Source of the DNA: Alphaproteobacteria bacterium
GTDB lineage: Bacteria; Pseudomonadota; Alphaproteobacteria; CALKHQ01
Length of the DNA stretch: 64,000 bases
Assembly: GCA_041396705.1 (NCBI GenBank)
Contig: JAWKYB010000005.1
Span: 248,001-312,000 of the forward strand
Direction: 5' to 3'
Below are positions 48,201-55,458 of this stretch, piece by piece (position 1 is the first letter of the stretch; each line of letters opens with the position of its first letter). Position numbers and translations under genes: made by a program. The notes under the pieces were generated by a model that saw only the letters and a program-made list of their open reading frames with translations, was not told the DNA's origin and did no database searches.

Positions 48201-48215
48201 CGGCCGGTCAGCCAT
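45204..48215 (-). CDS. addB: AddB subunit of the double-strand break repair enzyme
   Basis: 1003 residues. N-terminus MADRPPIFSIAPDRPFLDVL with RILLPTRRACRALREAFL, then VIVAGSTGTVPAAAALIAA. The C-terminal nuclease domain has YGSLIHDALDRF and the PD-(D/E)XK motif VTVIDYKTGKPPSA. The usual AddB iron-sulfur cysteine arrangement was not identified. Length is normal for alphaproteobacterial AddB. It precedes addA with a 4-base overlap. Confidence 0.93.
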   Translation of the reverse strand: MADRPPIFSIAPDRPFLDVLAARLIEDVGADPLALARMRILLPTRRACRALREAFLRRSDARALILPRMAPLGALDEDDGAWEAEFGDDLAVPPAIAPAHRILLLARMVRQRARAGGGDAGSDEQAVHLAAALARLIDQVQTEGRPWSALDGLVPATLADHWAETLEFLKIVTAHWPAVLAERGLIDPAERRNRLLLGQAARWRADPPADPVIVAGSTGTVPAAAALIAAVVGCPRGSVVLPGLDRDLALDADAWKAVDQTHPQFGMKQLLARLGVEPGDVAPWPRTAADGPDRADRCRLAGLAMRPADLLVAADADGPMTPAVAESALQDVIRVDCASPQEEATVAALALREAMETPGRTALLVTPDRDLGQRVAAMLGRWGLEVDDSAGQPLAATPVGGFLRLLLAAAERTLAPAALMALAKHPLAAAGRQPADFRQDARLVEIALLRGPAPAPGIDGLRAAAAAMADAARKAAVLGWLDDLERALQPLLALAAAPGPQPFGAALAALGAAAEGLAASADSAGADRLWVREDGEAARALIDELMAAADAAEPMRLAGFAAVFAAFAAAVPVRPAYGTHPRLAILGPLEARLQQADLVVMAGLNEGVWPPEPPIDPWMSRPMRHGFGLPQPERRIGLSAHDFAQAFAAPRVLMTRAARVGGAPTSPARWLRRLDAVLDQIAGQPGLLRPSRGAYRNWAAALDEPPAVQPCARPAPRPPLAARPRRLSVTQVETWMRNPYAVYARHVLGLRRLDDLDAEVGPADYGSLIHDALDRFVTSHGPVPGADARAVLLAIGRDGFAPLAARHDLADILAYWWARFERIADWFLDHMAAAGPGIARIHTEIAGSRAFLAPGGPFTLTAKADRLDVGRDGTVTVIDYKTGKPPSANMVLAGYAPQLPLEGAILRDGGFPDVGAPAAIALHYWQLKGRDPVAEVTRAGGGKADPAALIDDAETGFARLVARFDDPATAYLCRPSPAMAPDYDDYVHLARVAEWSTAMGEDG

Positions 48216-48253
48216 CCGCCGCGCCGGAGCGCAGGCGCCGCGTCGGGGCTCCG

Positions 48254-49024
48254 TCAGACATAGTGCGCGCGCCGCAGGTCGCCGGCCATGAACTCCTCGG
48301 CCATCGCCAGCGCATCCGGTGTGCCGATGTGGAACCACTCGCCGTCGTGATTGAGGCCGTACAGCCGCTCGGCCGCCGCCATCCGGTTGTACAGCAGCTT
48401 CATCGAGAACGGGCCCGGCGGCGTGTCGGCGAACAGCGACGGCTTGACGATGATCACGCTGGCAAAGACGAAGGCGCTGGCGCGCCCCTCCTCCCGCGGC
48501 ACCAGGCGGCCGTCCTGCTCCATCGTATAGTCGCCGCGGTCGTCGTAGCCGAGCGCGCGCGCGGTGTGGTGGACCAACATCAGCCCGTCCATGCGCGCCG
48601 GGTCCCACGCCTCCGCCAGCCGCACCAGCGCCGGCCGCGGCCCGTTCAGCCAGAAGGCGTCGCCGTTGATGACGAAGAACGGGTCGGCGCCGAGATGCGG
48701 CAGCGCGTTGCGCACGCCGCCACCGGTCTCCAGCCGCTCCGGCTCGTGGCTGATGACGATGCGCGGCCGCCGCCACAGCGCCAGATGGGCCTGCATGCGC
48801 GCGGCCAGATAGTGGGTGTTGACCACCGCTTCCTCGACCCCGGCCTCGACCAGCCGGTCGAGGATGTGGTCGATCAGCGCCCGGCCGGCAACCGGCACCA
48901 GCGGCTTCGGCATGGTCTCGGTCAGCGGGCGCATGCGCTCGCCCAGGCCCGCGCACAGCACCATCGCGCGCCTGATGGCGCCGACGGCCGCTGCCGGAGG
49001 CGTGCGTTTCGCGGTCATGCCCAT
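48254..49024 (-). CDS. murU: N-acetylmuramate-1-phosphate uridylyltransferase (MurU-type)
   Basis: 256 residues, nucleotidyltransferase fold. The activation motif MVLCAGLGERMRPLTETMPK and PLVPVAGRALIDHILDRL are clear. VNTHYLAARMQAHL and FFVINGDAFWLNG follow. The pairing with an AmgK-like kinase directly upstream is the signature of the MurNAc/GlcNAc recycling bypass to UDP-MurNAc. Start at 49024 or 49018 (ATG-GGC-ATG); neither has a strong RBS. It precedes addB by 38 bases. Confidence 0.85.
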   Translation of the reverse strand: MGMTAKRTPPAAAVGAIRRAMVLCAGLGERMRPLTETMPKPLVPVAGRALIDHILDRLVEAGVEEAVVNTHYLAARMQAHLALWRRPRIVISHEPERLETGGGVRNALPHLGADPFFVINGDAFWLNGPRPALVRLAEAWDPARMDGLMLVHHTARALGYDDRGDYTMEQDGRLVPREEGRASAFVFASVIIVKPSLFADTPPGPFSMKLLYNRMAAAERLYGLNHDGEWFHIGTPDALAMAEEFMAGDLRRAHYV

Positions 49025-49055
49025 TCTCTGCCGCAGCGGCTGCGATTCTGGCAAG

Positions 49056-50039
49056 TCATGCGCGGTTCCCCAACAGCCCGTGCTCCTCATACCACGGCCT
49101 CAGCGCGGCGTTGGCGGGATGGGCGAGGTCGGCGGCGAGCCAGGCCAGGGTCCGGCCGACGTCGGCGCGCTGGCGGTCGGTAATCCGTCCCTCCACCCGT
49201 GCGCGGCCGAGGCCGCCGAGGATCTGGCTGGCGCGCTGCGCCCCGATCACGGCCAGTGCCTGGTCCAGGCGCGCCGGGTCGAGCCGCGGGAACGCGGCCA
49301 GGTAGCGCGCGCGCAGGTCCGCGAGCAGGCCGGGATCGTAGGTGCGGCGGATGTCCTGGATCAGGCAGGCCAGGTCGAAGGCGACCGGGGCCAGCACCGC
49401 GTCCTGGTGGTCGATCAGCGCGATCCGCGCGCCTGCGGGTGCCGCCGGGCGCCAGAACATGTTGCCGGGATGGAAGTCGTAGTGCGCCAGCGTGATCGGC
49501 ACCGCGTTGGCGGCCGGCCAGGTCGCCCGCCACAGCGCGACGAAGCGGGCGCGGCCGGCCGCGTCGCAGCCGGCGCCGAAGGCCGGCAGGTAGAAGTCGC
49601 ACAGCCGCGCCGCGCGCTCCGCCGCGGTGTCCGCATCGAAGGCGGGCAGGTCGCCGGGCATCGTCGCCGGGAACGCCTTGTGCAGGTGGACCAGCAGGTC
49701 GACGGCGGCCGCCAGCATCGGCGCCGGCTCGGCGCCGGCGTCGATCGACTGCGCCACCGTCTGCATGCCGAAATCCTCGACCAGGACCAGGCCGACGGCC
49801 GGGTCGGCGTGCAGCAGCGTCGGGACGGGCACGCCATGGGCGTCGAACAGCGCCGTGGTCGCGGCCAGCCGGTCGATCGCCCCGCCGGGCCAGTGCATCA
49901 GGATCGCACCGCCGTCGGCGGTCTCGACGCGGTAGAACCGCCGCACCGACCAGTCGGCCGCCACCGGCGTGACGGTCGCGCCGGCAAGTCCGCGTGCGGC
50001 CAGGAAACCGGCGACCGCCGGTGCGGGCGCCTCAGCCAT
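49056..50039 (-). CDS. amgK: N-acetylmuramate/N-acetylglucosamine kinase (AmgK-type)
   Basis: 327 residues, aminoglycoside phosphotransferase fold. Visible are SVRRFYRVETADGGAILMHW (ATP-binding), TLAHYDFHPGNMFW (catalytic loop with Asp) and ALIDHQDAVLAPVAFDLACL (metal Asp). AmgK phosphorylates recycled MurNAc at the anomeric carbon, feeding MurU. The start overlaps the tsaE stop by 8 bases. Assigned by gene neighbours and fold; substrate not proven. Confidence 0.85.
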   Translation of the reverse strand: MAEAPAPAVAGFLAARGLAGATVTPVAADWSVRRFYRVETADGGAILMHWPGGAIDRLAATTALFDAHGVPVPTLLHADPAVGLVLVEDFGMQTVAQSIDAGAEPAPMLAAAVDLLVHLHKAFPATMPGDLPAFDADTAAERAARLCDFYLPAFGAGCDAAGRARFVALWRATWPAANAVPITLAHYDFHPGNMFWRPAAPAGARIALIDHQDAVLAPVAFDLACLIQDIRRTYDPGLLADLRARYLAAFPRLDPARLDQALAVIGAQRASQILGGLGRARVEGRITDRQRADVGRTLAWLAADLAHPANAALRPWYEEHGLLGNRA

Positions 50040-50511
50040 CGCAGGCCGCCAACACGCGGTCGAGCCGCTGTTCCCAAAGCGGCGGCGCGGTCGCGGTCAG
50101 GCGCCGGGCATCCGGGTCCGGCCCGTCCGCCAGCGCCAGCCGCAACGCGGATTGCGGGATCAGTCCCGCGACATGCTCCGGCCATTCGATCAGCACGACC
50201 GCGGTGGCGAAGGCCTCGTCGAGACCCAGTTCGACCGCCTCGTCCGCGTCGGCCAGGCGATAGGCGTCGACGTGCCAGACCGGACCGCCGGCAAGCTCGT
50301 AGACCTGGACCAGAGTGAAGGTCGGGCTGGGCACGACCAGCGCCGGATCGCCGGCCCGGGCGCGGACGAAGGCGCGGGCGAGCGCGGTCTTGCCGGCGCC
50401 GAGCCCGCCCGACAGCGCGATGACGTCGCCGGCGACGGCCTCCGCCGCCAGCGCGCGCGCGAAGCGTGCCGTCGCCGCCTCGTCTGCCAGTGCGATGATG
50501 GTGGTCCTCAT
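50032..50511 (-). CDS. tsaE: tRNA threonylcarbamoyladenosine synthesis ATPase TsaE
   Basis: 159 residues. Walker A GGLGAGKTALARAFVRARAG, SPTFTLVQVYELAGGPVWHV, then IEWPEHVAGLIP. TsaE is needed for the t6A modification of tRNAs that read ANN codons and is nearly universal in bacteria. Start at 50511. Order tsaE-amgK-murU-addB-addA-trxA is typical of alphaproteobacteria. Confidence 0.94.
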   Translation of the reverse strand: MRTTIIALADEAATARFARALAAEAVAGDVIALSGGLGAGKTALARAFVRARAGDPALVVPSPTFTLVQVYELAGGPVWHVDAYRLADADEAVELGLDEAFATAVVLIEWPEHVAGLIPQSALRLALADGPDPDARRLTATAPPLWEQRLDRVLAACDG

Positions 50512-50622
50512 GGCCCGGTGTGATAGCCCGCCGGGCCGCCTCTCGCCCAGGGGCTTGATCGGGCCGTCCGGCGCGCCCATGGTGCGCCGTCCCAGGTTGC
50601 CGCAGCGCGGAAAGGATTTCGA

Positions 50623-51672
50623 ATGGCCAGTGCAGAGACGGGGTCAGCCGGCGCGCCGATCCGCACCGACGTGGTCATCGTCGGCGCCGGGCCGGTCGGC
50701 CTGTTCGCGGTGTTCGAGCTCGGCATGCTGAAGATGCGCGCGCAACTGGTCGACGCGCTCGACATGGCCGGCGGCCAGTGCGCCGCGCTGTATCCGGAGA
50801 AGCCGATCTACGACATCCCCGGCTATCCCACCATCGAGGCCCAGGACCTGGTGGCCAGGCTGCAGGAGCAGATCGCGCCGTTCGCGCCCGGCTATCACCT
50901 GGGCGAGCAGGTGGTCGCGGTGAACCGGATGGGCGACGGCCGCTTCCTGGTCGAGACCGGCCGCGGCACGCGCTTCGACTGCGCGGCGGTGGTCGTCGCC
51001 GCCGGCGCCGGCGCCTTCGGTCCCAACCGGCCGCCGCTGGAGGGGCTGGAGCACTATGAGGGCCGCTCGATCCACTATCTGGTCCGGCGACGCGAGGATT
51101 TCCGCGGCAAGCGGATCGTGATCGCCGGCGGCGGCGACAGCGCGGTCGACTGGGCGGTGTCGCTGGCCGAGATCGCCGCGCAGGTGATGGTGGTGCACCG
51201 GCGGCCGAAGTTCCGCGCGGCGCCCGACATGGTCACGCGCATGGAGGCGCTGGCCGCGGCCGGACGGATCGAGATGGTGGTGCCCTACCAGCTGGCCGGG
51301 CTGGACGGCGACCCGGCCAGCGGCCGGCTGTCGGCCGTGGTCGTGGCCACACTGGAGGGCGAGACCCGCCGGCTGGAGGCCGACGTGCTGCTGCCCTTCT
51401 TCGGCCTGGCCATGAACCTTGGCCCGATCGCCGACTGGGGCCTAGCGCTGGAACGCAACCACGTCAGCGTCGACCCGGCAACCTGCGCCACCACCGCCGA
51501 CGGCATCTACGCCATCGGCGACATCGCCACCTATGCCGGCAAGCTGAAGCTGATCCTGACCGGGTTCAGCGAGGCGGCGATGGCCGCGCACCACATCCAC
51601 GGCCGGGTGTTCCCCGGCCAGGCGCTGCACTTCGAATATTCGACCACCAAGGGCGTGCCGGGCGCGGACTGA
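50623..51672 (+). CDS. Ferredoxin-NADP+ reductase, thioredoxin-reductase-like (type 2)
   Basis: 349 residues, two-nucleotide-domain flavoprotein. FAD motif VVIVGAGPVGLFAVFELG, then AGGQCAALYPEKPIYDIPGY, NADPH-binding VIAGGGDSAVDWAVSLAE with HRRPKFRA, and a C-terminal GIYAIGDIATYAGKLKLILTGF. It lacks the CxxC of true thioredoxin reductase, in line with the YumC-type FNR. It transfers electrons between NADPH and ferredoxin/flavodoxin. Divergent from tsaE. Confidence 0.92.
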   Translation: MASAETGSAGAPIRTDVVIVGAGPVGLFAVFELGMLKMRAQLVDALDMAGGQCAALYPEKPIYDIPGYPTIEAQDLVARLQEQIAPFAPGYHLGEQVVAVNRMGDGRFLVETGRGTRFDCAAVVVAAGAGAFGPNRPPLEGLEHYEGRSIHYLVRRREDFRGKRIVIAGGGDSAVDWAVSLAEIAAQVMVVHRRPKFRAAPDMVTRMEALAAAGRIEMVVPYQLAGLDGDPASGRLSAVVVATLEGETRRLEADVLLPFFGLAMNLGPIADWGLALERNHVSVDPATCATTADGIYAIGDIATYAGKLKLILTGFSEAAMAAHHIHGRVFPGQALHFEYSTTKGVPGAD

Positions 51673-51686
51673 GCCGCGCCCGGCAC
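51655..51686. terminator. Bidirectional terminator hairpin across a stop codon
   Basis: Perfect 13-base stem GTGCCGGGCGCGG (51655-51667) with CCGCGCCCGGCAC (51674-51686) and a 6-base loop ACTGAG that contains the TGA stop of the ferredoxin reductase gene. The next gene converges at 51695, so the hairpin can serve both. No T-run follows. Confidence 0.55.
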
Positions 51687-51694
51687 GGCGGCGG

Positions 51695-52336
51695 CTACTG
51701 GCGCAGCTGCAGCTGCGGCTGAAGCTGCTGCAGCGGGATCGGGTTGCTCACCGCTTCGCCGGGGCGGCGGAACACCAGGTCGCAGTTCGGGCCCTGGCAG
51801 GCCAGCAGCGGGATCCGGTCCGGGTTGATGCGCAGCCACGGGGTCACCGCCAGCGTAGCGATGTCGGAGCGCAGCACGTCGCAGCCGAGCGCCGGCGCCG
51901 CGATCGCGGTCTCCATGTAGGCCAGGCGCTGGCCGACCTGGATCGGCACGTCGTTGATCTGGGCGACCACGCCGAACGAAACGCCGAAGCCGTCGCCGAC
52001 ATACTGGTAGTCGATGTAGACGGCGTCGGGCCCGAGTGCGGCGGCGTTGAGGATAGACGGATCGGCGCCGGGGTTGACGTCCCAGCGGAACAGCAGGGTG
52101 ACCGTCGCCGGCCATGCCGGGTCGCGGGCAACGGCAAAGGTGCCGGGGCCGGTCTGCTCGAACGCGGTATGGTCCCACTGGCCGTTCTCGAACACGGCGA
52201 CCACCACCTCGGTCAGCGTGAACTCGGTGCAGACACCGGCCTCGGCCGGGCTGATCGCAGCGACGGAAACAAGTGCGGCGAGGGACAGCGCGGTGGCCCG
52301 CAGACCGTTGCGCAGCGAGACGTTGACGACAGCCAT
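51695..52336 (-). CDS. Exported protein, unknown, with Gln/Leu-rich tail
   Basis: 213 residues with a signal peptide (about 1-33, ending SPAEAG). The mature part is beta-rich with DYQYVGDGFGVSFGVVAQIND and cysteines (VCTEF, GCDVL, LACQGPNCD). The tail reads PLQQLQPQLQLRQ. No family recognised. A strong RBS (AAGGAG) precedes the ATG. It is divergent from yciB; the CRP-like palindrome lies between them, about 105 bases upstream of this start. Confidence 0.65.
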   Translation of the reverse strand: MAVVNVSLRNGLRATALSLAALVSVAAISPAEAGVCTEFTLTEVVVAVFENGQWDHTAFEQTGPGTFAVARDPAWPATVTLLFRWDVNPGADPSILNAAALGPDAVYIDYQYVGDGFGVSFGVVAQINDVPIQVGQRLAYMETAIAAPALGCDVLRSDIATLAVTPWLRINPDRIPLLACQGPNCDLVFRRPGEAVSNPIPLQQLQPQLQLRQ

Positions 52337-52440
52337 CGAAGGCTCCTTCCGCCAAACAGGGTTGCACTGTGCATCAGTCGACCTCCGCATGTCCGCGGTT
52401 CAACCCGCGCCGGGGCGCAGCCGGCCGGACCGGCGGAGTC

Positions 52441-52460
52441 GCTGTGACCGCCGTCACAGC
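52441..52460. promoter_or_regulatory. Perfect CRP-type palindrome upstream of yciB
   Basis: GCTGTGACCGCCGTCACAGC contains TGTGA-N6-TCACA (52443-52458), the consensus of cAMP receptor protein sites. It is 46 bases before the yciB start and lies between that gene and a divergent exported-protein gene. A class III adenylate cyclase is encoded 9 kb away, so cAMP signalling is plausible. It could also be just a hairpin. Whether the organism has a CRP/Clp homologue is not visible here. Confidence 0.5.
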
Positions 52461-52505
52461 GCGACACGCTTGCCAAGCGTGGGCCGCCGCCTATTGTGGC
52501 GCGCC

Positions 52506-53135
52506 ATGAACCCGCTGGTCCGCATCGTGATCGAAGCCGGCCCGCTGGCCGCGTTCTTCCTGCTGAACGCGCGCGGCGAGGACATCGTCGACAGCCTGGA
52601 AGGCACCGAGACGCTGGTGTTCCTGCAGGAGAACGGGCTGGACAAGCCGATCTTCCTGGCCACCGCCGGCTTCATGGTGGTGACGCTGGTGGCGCTTGCG
52701 GTCAGCTATGCGATCGAGCGGCGGCTGCCGATCATGCCGATGGTCAGCGGCGTGTTCGTGCTCGGCTTCGGCACGCTGACGCTGCTGCTGCAGGACGAGG
52801 ACTTCATCAAGCTGAAGCCGACCATCACCAACTCCCTGTTCGCCGTGATCCTGTTCGGCGGGCTGGCCTTCGGCCGACCGCTGCTGCGGCCGCTGTTCGG
52901 CAGCGTGATGGAGCTGAGCGACCGCGGCTGGCGCACGCTGACCCTGCGCTGGGCCTGCTTCTTCGTCGTGCTGGCGGTGCTGAACGAGATCGTCTGGCGC
53001 AGCTTCGACACCGACACCTGGGTCGACTTCAAGGTGTTCGGCATCATGCCGCTGACCCTGGTGTTCGCGATGACGCAGATCCCGCTGCTGAAGCGCGAGG
53101 CGCCGGTGGCGGACGCACCCGAAGGCGGCAGCTGA
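52506..53135 (+). CDS. yciB: Septation protein A/YciB-like inner membrane protein
   Basis: 209 residues with about five membrane segments (for example IVIEAGPLAAFFLLNARGED and FMVVTLVALAVSYAIERRL). The motifs DEDFIKLKPTITNSLFAVIL and ELSDRGWRTLTLRWACFF are family marks. In Shigella and E. coli YciB is tied to septum formation and envelope integrity. A CRP-type palindrome lies 46 bases upstream. argF follows 14 bases later. Confidence 0.92.
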   Translation: MNPLVRIVIEAGPLAAFFLLNARGEDIVDSLEGTETLVFLQENGLDKPIFLATAGFMVVTLVALAVSYAIERRLPIMPMVSGVFVLGFGTLTLLLQDEDFIKLKPTITNSLFAVILFGGLAFGRPLLRPLFGSVMELSDRGWRTLTLRWACFFVVLAVLNEIVWRSFDTDTWVDFKVFGIMPLTLVFAMTQIPLLKREAPVADAPEGGS

Positions 53136-53149
53136 CCGGCGGGGGACCG

Positions 53150-54061
53150 ATGCGCCATTTCATCGACATCGCCGACCACCCGGCCGCGACGCTGCGCGCG
53201 ATCCTGGCCGATGCGGCGCAGACCAAGGCGGCGCTGCGCGCCGGCGACCGGCCGCGGCCGCTGGCCGGCAAGGTGCTGGCGATGATCTTCGAGAAGAACT
53301 CGACCCGCACCCGGGTGTCGTTTGAGGTGGCGATGAAGCAGCTCGGCGGCGACGTCGTGGCGCTGGACGCCGGCTCCAGCCAGCTCGGCCGCGGCGAGAC
53401 CGTCGCCGACACGGCGCGCGTGTTGTCGCGCTATGTCGACGCGATCATGATCCGCACCAACGCCCATGCGAAGATTCTGGAGCTGCGCGACGCGGCGACC
53501 GTGCCGGTGATCAACGGGCTGACCGACGACAGCCACCCCTGCCAGATCATGGCCGACGTGATGACGGTCGAGGAATGGCGCGGCCCGATCGCCGGCCAGA
53601 AGGTCGCCTGGCTGGGCGACGGCAACAACGTGGCAGCAAGCTGGATCGAGGCGGCGGCGGTGCTGGGCTTCGACATGGCGCTGGCCTGCCCGGAACCGCT
53701 GCGCCCGGCCCGCCGGGTGCTGGACTGGGCCGAGGACCGCGCGCCGGGCCGGGTCAGTGTGGGCGAGGCGCCGGGTCCGGCGCTGGCCGGCGCCGACTGC
53801 GTGGTCACCGACACCTGGATTTCGATGGGCCAGAGCGACGCCGCCAACCGCCACAACCTGCTGCGGCCCTACCGGGTCGACGCCGCGGCGATGGCCGCGG
53901 CCAAGCCGGACGCGATCTTCATGCACTGCCTGCCGGCGCACCGCGGCGAGGAGGTGACCGACGAGGTCATCGACGGCCCGCGCTCGGCGGTGTGGGACGA
54001 GGCCGAGAACCGGCTGCATGCGCAGAAGGCGATCCTGAAATGGTGCCTGGCCGCCGGCTGA
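53150..54061 (+). CDS. argF: Ornithine carbamoyltransferase
   Basis: 303 residues, makes citrulline from ornithine and carbamoyl phosphate. Motifs: FEKNSTRTRVSFEVAMKQLG (carbamoyl-phosphate loop STRTR), DDSHPCQIMADVMT, TDTWISMGQSD and FMHCLPAHRGEEVTDEVID (ornithine loop HCLP). Start ATG at 53150 with GGGGG a few bases before. Usually next to argD; here it follows yciB instead. Confidence 0.96.
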   Translation: MRHFIDIADHPAATLRAILADAAQTKAALRAGDRPRPLAGKVLAMIFEKNSTRTRVSFEVAMKQLGGDVVALDAGSSQLGRGETVADTARVLSRYVDAIMIRTNAHAKILELRDAATVPVINGLTDDSHPCQIMADVMTVEEWRGPIAGQKVAWLGDGNNVAASWIEAAAVLGFDMALACPEPLRPARRVLDWAEDRAPGRVSVGEAPGPALAGADCVVTDTWISMGQSDAANRHNLLRPYRVDAAAMAAAKPDAIFMHCLPAHRGEEVTDEVIDGPRSAVWDEAENRLHAQKAILKWCLAAG

Positions 54062-54068
54062 GCCGGCC

Positions 54069-54872
54069 GTGAGCGCGGCAGGCTTCGTCCTCGGTCTGGA
54101 TGTCGGCTGGTCGACGGCGCGGCGCTCGTCGGCTGCCTGCCTGCTGGGCTGGACCGCGCACGCGGTCGAGGCGGACATCGTCCGCTTCACCGCCGATCCG
54201 GCCGACTACATGCCGCGGCTTGCCGCGCTGGTCGGCGAACGGCCGCTGCTGGCCGCCGCCCTCGACGGCCCGCTGCGCGGCGACCTCGCCGAGATCGGCC
54301 GCTATCGCCTGGGCGAGCGGCTGCTGACGCGCGGGCTGGCCCGCCACATCGGCAAGCCCGGCCAGTCCAACTCGCCGAACGGACGCATCCTCAACCGCGC
54401 CGCCAGCGCCTATGCCCGCCACCTGCTCGACCGCTTCGCCATCGCCGACAGCCGGCATGCCGCCGCCATCCACGGCCGCGCCGTCGCCGAGGCGTTTCCG
54501 ACCAGCTTCCTCGGCACCATGCTCGACGCCGGCTTTCGCGAGCGCGGCCGTGCCCGCTCGGACAGCTATTTCGTACGGCTGACCGGCGACGACCGCGGCT
54601 GCCGCCTGAGCCGGCTGGTCGGCGCGCTGCTGCCCGGCCGCAGCCTGGCCTTCGCGCCCGGCATCCTGCACAACCACGACGACCGCGCCGCGCTGGTCTG
54701 CGCGGTGACGGCGCTGTGCGTGGCGCAGCGGCGCTACACCGCCGTCGGCGACGACCAGGGCTGGATCGTGCTGCCGCCGCGGCTGGCCGGCGGCGCCGGC
54801 ATGGCGGACTGGGCCTGGGCGATCCTGCAGGCGAACGCCGCCGCCGAAGGGGCGGCGGTCCTCGCCGAATAG
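54069..54872 (+). CDS. DUF429-like protein, possible RNase H-fold nuclease
   Basis: 267 residues from GTG 54069. The N-terminus FVLGLDVGWSTARRSSAACL resembles the GxDxGW...SSA start of the DUF429/predicted RNase H-like family, followed by AALDGPLRGD and, near the C-terminus, NHDDRAALVCAVTALCVAQ (conserved Asp/Ala region). Assignment is by pattern only. It follows argF by 7 bases, so likely co-transcribed. Confidence 0.6.
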   Translation: MSAAGFVLGLDVGWSTARRSSAACLLGWTAHAVEADIVRFTADPADYMPRLAALVGERPLLAAALDGPLRGDLAEIGRYRLGERLLTRGLARHIGKPGQSNSPNGRILNRAASAYARHLLDRFAIADSRHAAAIHGRAVAEAFPTSFLGTMLDAGFRERGRARSDSYFVRLTGDDRGCRLSRLVGALLPGRSLAFAPGILHNHDDRAALVCAVTALCVAQRRYTAVGDDQGWIVLPPRLAGGAGMADWAWAILQANAAAEGAAVLAE

Positions 54873-54879
54873 CCGCGCC

Positions 54880-55317
54880 TCAGCCGCGCGCGCCGGGGTC
54901 CATGCCCTCGAGGTAGGGCCGAAGCGCGTTCATGTCGTAGCCGGCCGCCGCGGCCGCGGCGACGATCGCGTCGGCCGGCTGGCGCCCGGCCTGCGACAGC
55001 GCCCAGACCATGGTGGAGCGCGTGCCGGAGCGGCAGAAGGCGACGACCGGGCCGTCGGCGCCGTCGACCACCTCGGCGAACGCCTTCACGGTGACCGGGT
55101 CGACCGCGCCGCCGCGCACCGGCAGGTGTCGATAGACCATGCCGTGCCGCGTGGCAGCGGCCTCGATCGCGGCGCCGGCGGGCTGGTCGGGCGCCTCGCC
55201 GTCGGGCCGGTTGTTGATCACCGCGCGGACGCCGGCCGCGGCCAGCGCGTCGATGTCGGCCTCGGTCAGCTGCGGGGCCACGCTGACCCGGTCTGACAGG
55301 CGGCGCAGGTCGGCCAT
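54880..55317 (-). CDS. DUF442/TIGR01244-family phosphatase/sulfurtransferase-like protein
   Basis: 145 residues. The dual-specificity phosphatase-like fold is shown by VSVAPQLTEADIDALAAAGVRAVINNRP and the active-site loop VVAFCRSGTRSTMVWALSQA (CRSGTRS), as in the domain fused to beta-lactamase-like Blh proteins that handle sulfide. The start at 55317 gives the canonical N-terminus. Convergent with the DUF429 gene, 7 bases apart. Confidence 0.88.
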   Translation of the reverse strand: MADLRRLSDRVSVAPQLTEADIDALAAAGVRAVINNRPDGEAPDQPAGAAIEAAATRHGMVYRHLPVRGGAVDPVTVKAFAEVVDGADGPVVAFCRSGTRSTMVWALSQAGRQPADAIVAAAAAAGYDMNALRPYLEGMDPGARG

Positions 55318-55458
55318 CGTTCGGCTCCTTCCGGTTGGCATGCATTCGCGGCCGGCCGCGCGATTGCGCTGATGGCGGGCGGCGAAGTCTGATAGGCGAT
55401 GCGGCCGGGCGCGCGCAAGCGCGGCCGAGTCGCCCGCGGTCCAGGTCCGCCACCGTTG

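Noticed and set aside
45252..48263. A 1003-codon plus-strand frame opposite addB
   Set aside because: Same codon-shadow composition; addB has its nuclease motif on the minus strand.
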